From Aldrovandia affinis (Eukaryota > Chordata > Actinopteri > Notacanthiformes > Halosauridae), in the NCBI GenBank assembly GCA_029706075.1, contig JAINUG010000304.1:693001-757000 (forward strand): DNA of 64,000 bases. The letters run 5' to 3'. How positions within the stretch are numbered: the stretch's first letter is position 1; each line of letters starts with the position of its first letter. Shown one piece after another: positions 36,965 through 47,680 of this stretch. The notes below the pieces were generated by a model. It made no database searches, was not told where the DNA came from, and worked only from the letters and a program-made list of their open reading frames with translations. The position numbers were made by a program, and so were the translations under genes.

Positions 36965-37122
36965 CAATATTGGATCTGTCTAATATGTATACATGTTTAA
37001 TAAATGCTTGGCTCAGTGCCTCACATCAGCTTGCTAGGATGTTCCACACAGAAAGAGACAGACCTTCTTGCTGTGAGGCGACAGTGTTTAAACAATATTG
37101 GATCTGTCTAATATGTATACAT
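36965..37122. repeat. 30-bp perfect direct repeats around 98 bp
   Basis: The 30 bases at 36965-36994 (starting CAATATTGGATCTGTCTAAT) recur without mismatch at 37093-37122. The 98 bases between them begin GTTTAA and end GTTTAAA. No inverted repeats at the borders were seen. It could be a partial tandem duplication or a short insertion with an unusually long target duplication. Confidence 0.85.
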
Positions 37123-37596
37123 TTTATTCTCTAGTCAAAATATGATTATTAATGCTTACTATAACTGATTGTGACGACTGCACGAGGAGCCTGTCGTTCT
37201 GTTCATAAATGACACCCAAGCTGCATGTTTATGTCCATAACTGACATGCTGCATAAACATCAAACTGAAGTTTCATTTGAGCATCCTTTTTTTAATTATT
37301 AATTAATGATAATGATATATCATACCTAATATCTACATACACAATATAAACATTATATATTTATAAATATATACTTATATAGTATTTATCATATAAATAG
37401 TTAAAAAAAACAGTTTTTCGTTTGCTTATGATGATATAAGCTTTGTCTTACACACTGCCTCTTTGGCAAGGACTTCAAAACAATAAAGTAGCACAAACAT
37501 TAGAGACAATGGGGAGAGAAAATGGCAATGCCTTTTTTTATTGGCTGGTATGCCACACAAAGAAATTAGATCTATGGGGAAGATGTGACCATCTGA

Positions 37597-38763
37597 GGCC
37601 ATGTCCACACTAATCCAGATACATTTAAAAACGCCATTTTCGTGTCTAAATGTTTTCTGTCAACACTACGTTTTCAAAAAACTTTGCCATCCACACTGAA
37701 ATGCCCAAAACGCTTACATTTCTTTAATGGGCATGCGCAGGAAACCTGAGGCAGCAACAAAGCAGGTTTACACCATAAATGCAAAAGGTATTCATATGCT
37801 TGTTTCTTTATTTGTGGACTGAAGTTTAAGGTCATTCATGTGTGCAATGAGTACAATTTGAACAAACGTTTTTGTGAAAATTCATTGAGTGAAAATACAT
37901 CACAACATAACAACAGATGTCAACATTTCACCAGTATCATTCTACATCCACGTGTTATTCTTGTTAAACAACAGTTTGCACAAAAATTGCCCCAGGGAAA
38001 ATATATTGAAAAACGTGAATATGAAAGTCTTGTCTTTTTTTCCAACATCCTGTATTTATGGACTTGACTTTGTTGTCATTCAAGTTAAAAAAGAACACTA
38101 CCTCTTTAACATAACTATAAATCTAATGATTGAAAATAAATGACAACATAATAAAAGACGTTGTTGTCTTGTCATTTTTAAAATGGAAAAAAAAGTGTTT
38201 GACTTATAGTTTCACATTCTCATTTAGTGTAACACTTTGTAGTTGTCCAGGCTAGGAAATAGAGTGTAAGCTTCCTGCCCTTCTGAAGTAAAAGAAATGT
38301 TCTGCTACGATATTTAGACATTAATTTTTATCATATTTAATGGATCAAGACATTTTGTGAGTATGTTTCTCACTCTTCTCCCATTTGTAATGCCATTGTC
38401 CTCGCAGAGATCTGTTGCACAGCAGCTGTGAATATAAAGCTCTTTGTCTCTTACGTAGGAATGCTGCTTGTACATTATACAAAGCTATGTTTAACTCCAA
38501 AGCAATCAAATTAGATAGTAGAGAGAACAGCAACTTTGCCCTCCACGTTGAATGTTTTGGCTACAGCCTGGATCACATGACAATCATACGTCAGTGTTTT
38601 CGAAATGCTCCATCTTCCCAAACTATACAACAAAAGTAAACCAGCGTTTTCTACTTGGGAAAGCATCTTCGAAAGGTCAGTTTTCGGTGACGAAAACGCT
38701 GTCTTAGTGTGGACGAAAAAAAGATGCATTTTCAAATGTATCCGCATTAGTGTGTACATAGCC
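37597..38763. mobile_element. Non-autonomous inverted-repeat element, 1.17 kb
   Basis: The left end GGCCATGTCCACACTAATCC and the complement of the right end, GGCTATGTACACACTAATGC, match with a few differences and extend through GATACATTT. Further inward both arms carry ACGTTTTC/GAAAACG-type words. Reading frames inside are short and meaningless. Ends of the type GTCCACACTAA..ATAC..TTT occur in fish hAT-like non-autonomous elements, but I did not find a convincing 8-bp target duplication, so the superfamily is open. Confidence 0.65.
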
Positions 38764-39850
38764 TGACTGAATTTACCCCATAAACAATCCTAATGAAAAG
38801 GAGGGTGACCTCCCAGGCAAGACACCGTTCTCCAGGGATTCCTTTTGTTTTTGTGACAGGGGCCAAGAAGAACAAACGCTAAAAGATGTATTCATGATAG
38901 AATGTGGGCTCTTCCCACAGACTCATAAAAAACAACAACATGCTGAGTGCACCATTTTCTATGAACTGCACTGTTTGTATAAAAGAACAATAACAAAAAT
39001 AACATTTTCCTCTTTTACTTCAGTTGTGCTACTCTTCTGTTCAATAATAATAACGGTTATACATTTACCAAAAAAAAGAAACCAAAGAAACCTAAGAAAC
39101 CAAAGTGAAAATAAAAAATCGTAAAAAGGTGATACTGTTTGTCTCCACTCTCAAAATCATTTCTACTTTCTACAGAGCCTGGAACTAAGCCAGCAATACA
39201 AATGCTTGATGCATCCACCCAAAAACTTTCCCTGGGTTTTAATTCCACAGAGTACAAACCTAGGGTGCCCGCCGAGCTCCCCTGGATCGGTGTGCTTGCA
39301 CAGCATGGAAGACGGAAAACTCTGGGGAGCTCTGAAAGACTAGCGTGTGGGGTCTCCACAGTCAGAGGAGCCTGAGCAGACAGATCAAAGCTGCAAGCAG
39401 CGCTGCAGCCCTTCAGCTAGACACAGAAACAGAGGCAACTGTCTGACATGCTCAGCATGTTCCTAACTGTAAAGAAATGAATCTGTTTAAAGAGGGGAAC
39501 TGATTAATATGCGAGCATGTCTGTGAATACCCGTCTCGTCTAGGCCTATAAACCTAGAATGAATGTTGAGGAGCTCTCATTCTCATATTTGCCATTTAAA
39601 AAGTAAAATTGAACAGGGGGGGATGAAAGGTTAGAAAAACTCCCTTGATGGCAGCCAGATGAAGGAACAGCGGTAAGTGTCTTTATGAAACACTGCTCAA
39701 GAGACACATACTCCATATGGTCAGGTCTGAGCATAAAGGTTATTGTAATGCTAAGCCTGACAGAAATGCAGATGCAGATTTTTTTTTAATGCATAAAAAT
39801 GCATGGCAGGAGTTTTTACAGCCGCTTTGGCTTAATTACCATTATTCCTG

Positions 39851-40050
39851 ATTTACATGCCAAAACGTTTACGGAACATAACTCCTATTATGGGGGGTGA
39901 CGTGGGAGGAGCTTGGGGAGATGGGGAGGGGCATGTGGCCTACATGATTTACATGTCCAAACATTTAGAGAACATAACTCCTCCTGTTGTGGGAGGAGAC
40001 GTGAGGGGCTTGGGGGATGGGGAGGGGCTTAAGGACATGGGGAGGGGCTT
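39851..40050 (+). repeat. G-rich tandem duplication beside a splice donor
   Basis: Unit one at about 39851-39946 (GATTTACATGCCAAAACG ... GGGGAGATGGGGAGGGGC) is repeated at about 39948-40030 (GATTTACATGTCCAAACA ... GGGGGATGGGGAGGGGCT). A partial third unit (GACATGGGGAGGGGCTTG) reaches 40054. It ends about 8 bp from the donor of exon 40060-40209, so the start of that intron is C-rich on the transcript. Confidence 0.75.
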
Positions 40051-40059
40051 GTGGTCTAC

Positions 40060-40209
40060 CTGCTGTGTAGCCTCGCTGTCTTCCTGGCTGGTGAAAGCGA
40101 TTTCTGTCCCTGAGCGATAGGTTCATCAGTATGCCCTCTCTTCGCTGACGCGGATCCAGGTGGCCTTCCCCTGAGTCGGCTCGCCCCCTCGTACCCCGGC
40201 ACCACAGCG
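40060..40209 (-). CDS. l3mbtl4: L3MBTL4 exon: basic linker, AT-hook-like motif
   Basis: This 150-bp exon (phase 2-2) was found by phase matching. The acceptor is TTTCTTTCAG and the donor is a weaker GTAGAC. It reads AVVPGYEGASRLRGRPPGSA, then SAKRGHTDEPIAQGQKSL and SPARKTARLHS, and is open throughout. It is rich in Ser, Arg, Lys, Gly and Pro, as expected for the disordered linker between the zinc finger and SAM domain. The RLRGRPPG segment has the RGRP core of an AT-hook; L3MBTL1 has a comparable GRPPK motif in its linker. I do not recognise an exact counterpart in L3MBTL4, so this exon could be lineage-specific or alternatively spliced. Removing it keeps the frame (150 = 3 x 50). Confidence 0.75.
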
Positions 40210-40904
40210 CTGAAAGAAATAAAACGATTAATATTTAGGAGAAATGCCTTTGCTCAGCCACTGTGATACCAAACAATATCATGCTCTATAAACTTGACTC
40301 TACAGAAACACTCCTGCTCAGTCTACCGCACACTATGCATTGTTAAATATTACGATATTGTTTTGAAGGGTTACACTTCGTTCATTTAAACTCAAGGAAT
40401 GGGGAATGGGGAATATCATTCAATTAATTAAAAACTTTCTAATGAATTGTCTTCCAACTTCAAAGGGGGGAAAGTCTTTAAATGAAGCACCAAAGATAAA
40501 GCTCTGCTCTGGCAGTGTTCTTTCCCGGTAGAATTCCGCTGAAGAACATTCATCACAGCACTAATAACCACCACTTTTATCTTCTGACCACTGGCCACAT
40601 TCTGGCAGGGGCGGTGACTAATCTAAGCACAGGAAGCAAATATAACTTAAGAACATCACAGCAAGCTTTAAGCAAGCTGAATTGGGGCACTGAGTTAACC
40701 ATTTATGCAACACGTCCATGAGCTTATGTCTGTGGATTGAGAGAGATGCTACAAACCTCTCTCCCTAAGCAAGAGTAGTTTTCTCCAAGCTTAAAATCCT
40801 ACAAGTAATACAAATATAGCTAGACACGTGCCATCTAGACAGATGGAAAAGGTCCCATTAAGAATGAGCTCAATGGCTCATTTCTGCCAAGCCAGACATG
40901 TGTG

Positions 40905-41055
40905 GCGCAGCAGTTGGGTATCAGTTTGCCAGTTCAAATCCTGGCTGAGGCACTGCTCTCGAAGCACCGAGCGAGGAACTTAACCAGAGCTGCTCCTGCA
41001 AATATCCAGCTATATGAATGGAAAATATGTCAAATGTAAGCTATTCAAGTCAGTA
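40905..41055 (+). repeat. Degenerate SINE (tRNA-like head, middle block)
   Basis: TGTGGCGCAGCAGTTGGGTA (A-box-like) and AGTTCAAATCCTGGCTGAGG (B-box) are followed by AACTTAACCAGAGC and AAATATCCAGCTATATGAAT, matching the SINE at 59.8 kb. The 3' stem-loop is decayed. Confidence 0.65.
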
Positions 41056-41384
41056 TAAAACAATACAGCAGAGACAGATGCCGGTCTCTTTAGGAGAGCA
41101 GTAGTAGATGGAAGATCTGTACATACTTTTAGCACAGGAGCATTTCAATGGAACAGGAACAGGCCCTGGGTAGCACTAAGCCCAAACAAGCAATTCTACT
41201 GGTCCCTCAGCGATATGCGAGAAAACCATTTCCACCTCTGCGACAGAAGCCACAGGGAAACATGCCCCGACTTGTTGTTGTACTTAAAATGGTTTTGCTT
41301 CCTCGCCCTCACCCACATCACAGTCGCTATTTTAGCATGCAAGTCCTCTCAGCCTAGACGCACACCATCGCTTTCTTCTATTAG

Positions 41385-41657
41385 CTGAGCCACGTCCGAT
41401 AGTGCAACTCATGCATTCTCATGTATTTTAATATTTCTATCCCGGACTTCCCATTGACACAGCGGCTGCCGTTCCCATAACAACACTCCACGTTATTTTG
41501 GAGACGCCACTGAGCCACGTCTGACAATCCATTTAATATAACTCATGCCTTCTCGTGTATTTTTCCAAATATTTTAACGGGTCTATCCACAGACTTCCCA
41601 TGGACACAGCGGCTGCCGTTCCCATAACAACACTCGACGTTGTTTTGGAGATGCCAC
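41385..41657 (+). repeat. Imperfect tandem duplication, two units
   Basis: Unit one, 41385-41509, and unit two, 41510-41657, share CTGAGCCACGTC at the start, GACTTCCCAT.GACACAGCG and CGGCTGCCGTTCCCATAACA in the middle and GGAGA.GCCACT at the end. Unit two is longer by an insertion of about 20 bp. Confidence 0.8.
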
Positions 41658-41934
41658 TTTTAGAATAGTCATTAGCTTGATTTATCTGGTGAGCTAAATA
41701 AAGAGTTGGCTGCATTCAGTTCACCATCATACTGCCACTGCTTTCATTCACATGCTGCCTGCCCTCTTTTTTTTAAACTTATACGCCATAAACAATGTAA
41801 AAAAAATCCCAAATATTCACACCCTTGATAAAGATAAGCAAAAAAGGCTGTATAAAAGAAACATTACAGATAATTACCTATATTGTTTCCCTATATTTGT
41901 TCTCATCTGACCATAACACCTGGTTCCAATCAGA

Positions 41935-42270
41935 GGGGCCTCGTATGGTGTAACAGTAAAAGCAATCGCCCGGAATGCAGGTTGCCCACTGTGGCCGAAC
42001 AGGGCTCCTGGCGATTGGCTGACCACCCCAGGGGGAAGGAGGAGGGAGAGCCGGTACGAGCTCGCCAAGAAGCGCGGAGGGTGTTCCTGTAAGACAGGTG
42101 GGCGAGTTCTGTCTCGGAGGAGGCGGATAATTGCCGGCCTCAGGGTATTGGCTTGTCCGGTAGAGATGGGTGACGGGCTCGTGGGGGAGGGTGAATAAAA
42201 GAATAGAGGGTACAACTGGCCACCAAATTGGGAGAAAAACATGGAAGAAAAAAAAGAAGAAGAAAAAGTT
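41935..42270 (+). repeat. SINE family B, near full-length copy
   Basis: The head GGGGCCTCGTATGGTGTAAC and GTAAAAGCAATCGCCCGGAA parallel the tRNA-like head at 7.6 kb. The body has GAGCCGGTACGAGCTCGCCA and CTGTCTCGGAGGAGGCGGAT. The tail CACCAAATTGGGAGAAAAAC is followed by an A-rich run (42245-42270). Plus orientation. Confidence 0.78.
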
Positions 42271-42589
42271 CCAAATCAGTTTAGGAAACTGCAGATGCTT
42301 ATTTTTGTTTATTGCCCTCAATAGAGCCTATTTTCGGACAAATTTTTAGATGTGACCCCTGACCTTTTTGCCTCTCAAACCATTTGTCTCATTGTGCATG
42401 GGGGAAAGATGCACTTGTTTCCTCTAACGGGCAGGTTTACCACTACAATATTACTTATTAGGGATGTGAATAACTGTGACACAAGTCTTTTGGGGAAAAA
42501 TAATATTACTTTTAAACAAAATCTTTCTCTCTGAGCAGTTTTATCAATATAAAATGTATTTCAAAAAAACATTTTTGGAGCATACAATA

Positions 42590-42990
42590 TAGCTCTGCTC
42601 AAAGAAGACACCGGTCTCAGCAGCAGAATCGGGGCGATTAGCGGCCACGCCTACTGGCAGAGCAACCAGAGCACACACCTGTCTTGTGTCTTCTAATTAT
42701 ACCTGTGTGCTTAAAACTGCTCTGCTCTCTTTAGTAGGGGGCTGGAACCAGGAAGCAGAAGGCTGTCGAGACCGAGAGTATTGCCTGAAGCGGCTGAAAA
42801 GTTGCAAGGTTTTTAAATGTTTGCTGAAAGGCTTATTTGATTTAGTTCGTTATTTTTCGTTTATTGTTTTTGTCCCGAACCCGCGAGGGCGACGGACAAA
42901 GGTTTTTCTATTATTTTGTTATATTGCACTCTCTCTCTCTTTCTCTTCCCCGTGTCTGGGAGAAAAGAGAACAATATTAAATAAAGATCT
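42590..42990 (+). other. Possible LTR-like or unclassified repeat
   Basis: The stretch ends with a poly(A)-signal-like TTAAATAAAGATCTGG after a CT-rich tract and includes a GC-rich GAACCCGCGAGGGCGACGGA, a layout reminiscent of fish Gypsy LTRs. No terminal TG..CA pair or target duplication was identified, so this is only a suggestion. Confidence 0.25.
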
Positions 42991-43457
42991 GGTCCTTTGA
43001 CCATAAAATCCACTCTCCGTCTCCTGCTGCTCTGTTCTCATCTGGGGATTGTCACGTGGCTCATTAGTTGTACTGTTTATTTCTTACAGCCTTCTTTGCT
43101 CATCTTTATCATGGTTGTGAATCATTTTGGAGGGTACTGTGTTCACTCTGCCAGTCCTATTGCTCTCATAACAATCAAAAGAATGTAAGAATGTAAAAGA
43201 AATGTCTACCCAAGAACTGAGATAAAAAACAGCTCTACATTACCTCAAAGTTTTAGGATCAAATCAAAAGCATGTACATTTTTATTTTTTTTATTTAATC
43301 CGCTTTGCATATTGTCATTCGATCAGCATAACAACTGTATTGCACAATTCAGCCAACCTTGAGCCTTTGGCATTACTAAGAATGGATCTAATGAACAACA
43401 GATTCACTGAGCCACAGTACTGTCCTTGCCAATGTAAGACTGGTCTGGGGTTGCGTG

Positions 43458-43599
43458 TGTTTGTGTTTTGTGTGTGTGCGTGCGTGTGTGCGCGTGCATG
43501 TGTGTGCGCGTGTTTGTGTGTGCGTACATGTGTGTACGTGTTTGTGTGTGCGTGTGCGTGCGTGCGTACATGTGTGCGTGCGTGTGTGTGTGTGTGTGT
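43458..43599 (+). repeat. (TG)n-rich tract, alternating purine-pyrimidine
   Basis: About 140 bp of GTGTGCGTGCGTGTG-type text. Alternating purine-pyrimidine sequence of this kind can adopt Z-DNA. The frames of Cys/Val and His/Thr repeats on the two strands are artefacts. Confidence 0.85.
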
Positions 43600-44049
43600 T
43601 TCATAACCGCAGTGCACGGCATTCTGAGTGGTTCTGAGTGGTTTATTCATTTTGGTTCTTCACATCTCCCTATGCTGCCTCACCTTGAATCAGAATCTTT
43701 GAGGCCCACGCCACGTCTGAGCGTAAAGTGCATCATCAGACTGCTGAAGCTCTCCTGGATACTGGCACTGGCAGCAAAAACCTCAGAGTCTCTGAGACAC
43801 AGGATGTGAGGCAAGCTGGGAACTCTGCCTGACGCGTTTTATCTGCCGCGTCACAACAGGGAACGCACACTTTGAACCTCTCTTCCCCAAAAACAGGAGT
43901 GAGTTTACGCTGCTGGGGCAGGTTTGGGGAAGAGGAAGAAAGAGAAACAGATCCAAGAACCTATAGGAGCGCAGAGCCCTCTGCAGCGTCCAATCGGACA
44001 AAGGGTAAACGGGACAGCCCGCATGCCTCTGCGACACAGGGAGCCTCAC

Positions 44050-44223
44050 CTCTTCTTTACGGTGCAGTCCCCCGTCTTCTTGTCCACGTCGGCAGGGCCC
44101 AGGGTCTTGGCTTTTTGAACAAGCTGCACGGGAACCATGGCGACGTGTCGCTCTCCTCCCAGGCGGTCCGGGAGCGTGGCCTCCTTCTTCGTGTTGATTT
44201 CCGAGTACGGGCAGCCGAAGGCA
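44050..44223 (-). CDS. l3mbtl4: L3MBTL4 exon: zinc finger end and linker
   Basis: This is a 174-bp exon (phase 2-2) from acceptor CGTTCCCCAG to donor GTGAGG. It begins SAFGCPYSEINTKKEATLPD, completing the C2HC finger with the cysteine of GCPYS, and continues RLGGERHVAMVPVQLVQKAK and TLGPADVDKKTGDCTVKK. The KKEATL.DRL and LVQ.AK blocks recur in L3MBTL4 from memory of the family. The remainder is a basic, probably disordered linker towards the SAM domain. The exon is GC-rich. There are open frames on the opposite strand here, but they are shadows: the minus frame has both splice sites, correct phase and family motifs. Confidence 0.92.
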
Positions 44224-45935
44224 CTGGGGAACGGAGACAGGAGACACCATTCAGACGGGGCCACGCCTGCTTCACGTCAACTCCTGCGTTCTGTGTCACG
44301 GACAGCTGCTGCTCGGAGCTGAGGTCCACCCAGGAACTGACCGCGCTGCGCATGTCTGCTTAAAGCGCAGTGCGGTAGCAGCATCCAGAAAAATTCTATC
44401 AAAGTTTCCTATTCTTTAAATAAAACCTAAATGTGATTATTCATATTTTATTTTTTTACAAATGAAGTTGTGCAATGGTAGTCAAGGGGCACTGACAGAA
44501 ATTACTGCGAGGTATGAGGTAGGATATTTAGTATCAATATTCATTGATTCCTCTAAGACAGAGGTTAGGTGCATAGGAATCTCTCCCTTGCAGGGAGGGC
44601 TACAGGGAGATGTCAAAGTAAATGTCAAAGTAGCAACCAGTTGTCAAGGAATTGAAAAGACAATTAGCCGACTAGGTAGCTGACCCATCCCTGCAAATGG
44701 GAAAGTGAGAAATATGATCGATGCAAAGAGACACACCACCACCGGGGGACACAAACATTGAATGCACGAGCTGTCAAGTGGATTTATTAATGCACACCGA
44801 ATGTGCACTCCAGCCCCTCACAGTCTCTCCCACAATAAACAAAGCCTTTCACTTCCTCTTTCAGGTGAAGCCTTTCACTCGGTAAGCACGTTCCTCTTTC
44901 AGGTGTGGTGGAGACAGGAAATACAATTGTGGATGACCAGCTTGGTCCCCATTTCCATTTGCGTGGCTCTGTAGCCAGGGCAGGGTTAAAGCTAAAGGCG
45001 TCAGGCTGAAACCCTACATCCCCTGAACGTCAACAAAGTCTCTCGCTAAACAAAACCCCAAAAAACAAACAAACAAAAAACAAAACAAAACACAGAGGCC
45101 ATGGAAGAACAGAAAGGGGGCAGGAACAAAAACAGGCTCAGACACAAAGATGACTGATAACGAGAACTGCAGAGGGCTTGAGAGAAAACGATGAGTGAAA
45201 ATGGTCTAAAGAAATCAAAAAGGAATTCCATGAGGGTTTTCTCCCTCTATATAATTTTTTCTCATTTCTAAAAATTTTGGTAAAAAAACAATCTGGGGGT
45301 TGGGGGGAATGTTTTGCCTAATTTGTGAGAGGAAGTGTCCCTAAGGAACAGAACGCTTTCTATTTAAGAAAACCGAACGTTTGCATCTGGGCGGCACGGC
45401 TCTTTTTCCTGTCCAGAGGCCGCTGCAGTTAGCAGCCTGCTTCCATTGTTTCAAAATGTCTCCCTGATGTCATTGTTTGCCCTGGTGTAGACATTACAGC
45501 GCAAGCAATGTTTTGTAGTGGTCGGCACTCTACCGCCACTATTAAAAGCAGGAAAAAAATCTATTCGTTCTATGAGAGAGTCCACTGGAGCCACGGGTGT
45601 GAGTGACAGTGAGGGAGGGCTCCGGCAGGACGTCTCTGTGCACTCACGCGAGCGCCGAATCAGGCTCAGAGGTTCGCCGTGAGACTGGGCACTGTCTGTC
45701 ACGCCAGCGTGAGTCTCTGAGCCCCTCTGTGATACTTCTGTTGGGGTAAACTCGGATAAGAAGATCTGAGGCCCTGCGGGAGAACCCGAGGTACTGCTGG
45801 AATCGTCTAGAAGGACGCGTCTGGACAACACAAAATGGCGACTACCCAGTGAGATAATGGATATGGTGAAGGAATGGCCAGCGTAGCTAACTCTCTGCCT
45901 TCTATTAATATATACACTGATTTTGCCTGGCACAG

Positions 45936-46040
45936 ACGCACACACACAAACGCATGCACACACACACAAACACAAACGCATGCACACGCACACAAACACA
46001 CACGCACACAAACACGCACGCGCTCACGCACGCACACAGC
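45936..46040 (+). repeat. (CA)n-rich tract
   Basis: Repeats of ACACACAAACGCATGCACAC type with interspersed CGCA. Frames through it are low-complexity artefacts. Confidence 0.85.
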
Positions 46041-46839
46041 TGGTATATCCAGACAGCTGACATATTCCAAGGTTACACATTTCTGTGTCATCCGGCCTTC
46101 AGTGCAACACATTAATTCTCCTGCAAGCCAGACCCATTCAGCTGTGCATTACATGCGCTTCATTACACCGTATCGTAATTCCACAGTGTCACACTCAGTT
46201 CCCTTCATCATGTCTCATTTCAGCACTTGTCATTCTTCATCGCTTTAAATGAGAAGTCTATTCCGACCTGTCACTTTCACCAAGCCCTTGTTTTATCCCG
46301 TGCAGTTCCTCCCCTGAACGTGAGCGCCGCTGAGAGAGCGACAGTCTGGGGAGTGAGGGATGTGTTCCTCCCCCGAGGCGTGATGCATCATCCGACACAG
46401 TCGCCACCCCCCGAAAACTCTCCCGTTGTGCGCGTGATATTAAGCAAAGGGTGGCTGAATTGTCGTGCGGACCGCATGCGGTGCCGGGGAGATGCAGAAA
46501 CGAGGCTGGGGGGGGTGGGAAACAGAAAGGACCCGGAACCCGCCCCATTACCTCCAGGCGTCGCTGGCCAGGCTGCAGGAAAACCACGCCGGTTTCATGC
46601 TCTTCTCGTGCGTGGGGTAGTTGCCCCCCCCGCCGACCCAAACAGCAGCATCTGCCGCTGAAAATTAGCGCGGCTGAGTAAACACTGACCCGCCATGGAT
46701 CCCACTAGTGTTCCTGCGCTCTAATATTGCATAAGAGGCCTTCAGATTGTGTGCGGCGACCAACGCAGCTATGGGTGACAGGACATGAGCTTTCGACAGC
46801 CACCTAGATGCAGTTTTTTAAATGATTTAACATGCATGA

Positions 46840-47060
46840 CGTGCTTAGAGACACCTAAAGTTATCTTCCTACCGGGAAAAAGAATGCGTGTGGTTTAATG
46901 GAGAAAGCTTTCATTAAATCGCTCTCATTAGGGCCACTTAAGGTGTAGGCTTAGTACATTGAATTAAATATTTCCCCTCGGGTTCCCTTTCAGATAATTC
47001 GATTAATCCCTTAATTTCAAGCACCAATTAGATGCAGGCTTTACACGATAATTACACAGT
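46840..47060. promoter_or_regulatory. Candidate conserved enhancer, TAAT-rich
   Basis: Many homeodomain-type cores occur close together: CATTAAATCG, CTCATTAGGG, GAATTAAATA, CGATTAATCCC (a bicoid-type TAATCC), CTTAATTTC, CAATTAGATG and GATAATTAC. No repeat or coding frame is evident. Conservation cannot be measured here. Confidence 0.3.
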
Positions 47061-47584
47061 AAAAGTACAGCGTAAAGAGAACAGCCTGCGGTGCCCTGTA
47101 GCATGTTTGAACCACACGTTTCCTGTGTGCCCGTGCACAAGGTTTCTGCATGTCCCCTGCAAGGGCCCCATCTGAATTCAGATTTGTAGATCTACTTAGG
47201 CGGTCGATGAGCAACAATTCCCAGCAATACAGCATTCAGATCACGCCTCTCCCTTCCTGGCCCTTGGAGAAAAAAATGCCAGGGCCGTCATTATGCCACT
47301 CTCGTAACGGCTTGATAGACATCCGGCCAGCCTCAGAGATGGTACGCGTTCCCATCAGGACGCCAGTGCTCGAACAAATCCTTCTTTGTTACATTATTTT
47401 GCTGTTTATTTGCTTGTCATATGACCCTCGTCCATGGTGACTCTGCTTTTATTTCATTTTTTTTTTACATATAGCCTATTTATACTGTTGGGTATTTAAA
47501 AAAACAACACAGTGCATATAGGTTGCACGCTTAAGGGTGCAACAGCTCTGCCACACCCGGGAATTTAACTTGCAAGCTTTTATA

Positions 47585-47680
47585 ATATACGCCATTTAGC
47601 AGACGCTTTTATCCAAAGCGACTTACAGTAGTGAATGTATACATTTTCAGTGTATGTGGCCCCAATGGGGTAGTTTAGGG
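47585..47680 (-). repeat. V-SINE-like 3' fragment, reversed
   Basis: The plus strand reads GCCATTTAGCAGACGCTTTT, ATCCAAAGCGACTTACAGTA and GTGAATGTATACATTT. This is the complement of the same 3' domain as at 26555-26745. The tRNA-like head is missing because family-B SINE sequence begins at 47681. Confidence 0.75.

Noticed and set aside
42590-42990. Possible solo LTR.
   Set aside because: Only a poly(A)-signal-like word and composition support it; no terminal repeats or target duplication were found, so it is kept as a low-confidence note only.
43404-43809. Several overlapping frames rich in Cys/Val or His/Thr.
   Set aside because: They are translations of the TG/CA dinucleotide tract.
46541-46615. 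Minus-strand exon-like stretch ending TGGAG/GTAATG and reading KPAWFSCSLASDAW.
   Set aside because: It lies between two L3MBTL4 exons that already join within one zinc finger (GHH to SAFGCPYS), as in the family, so a coding exon here would break the finger. There is also no convincing acceptor.
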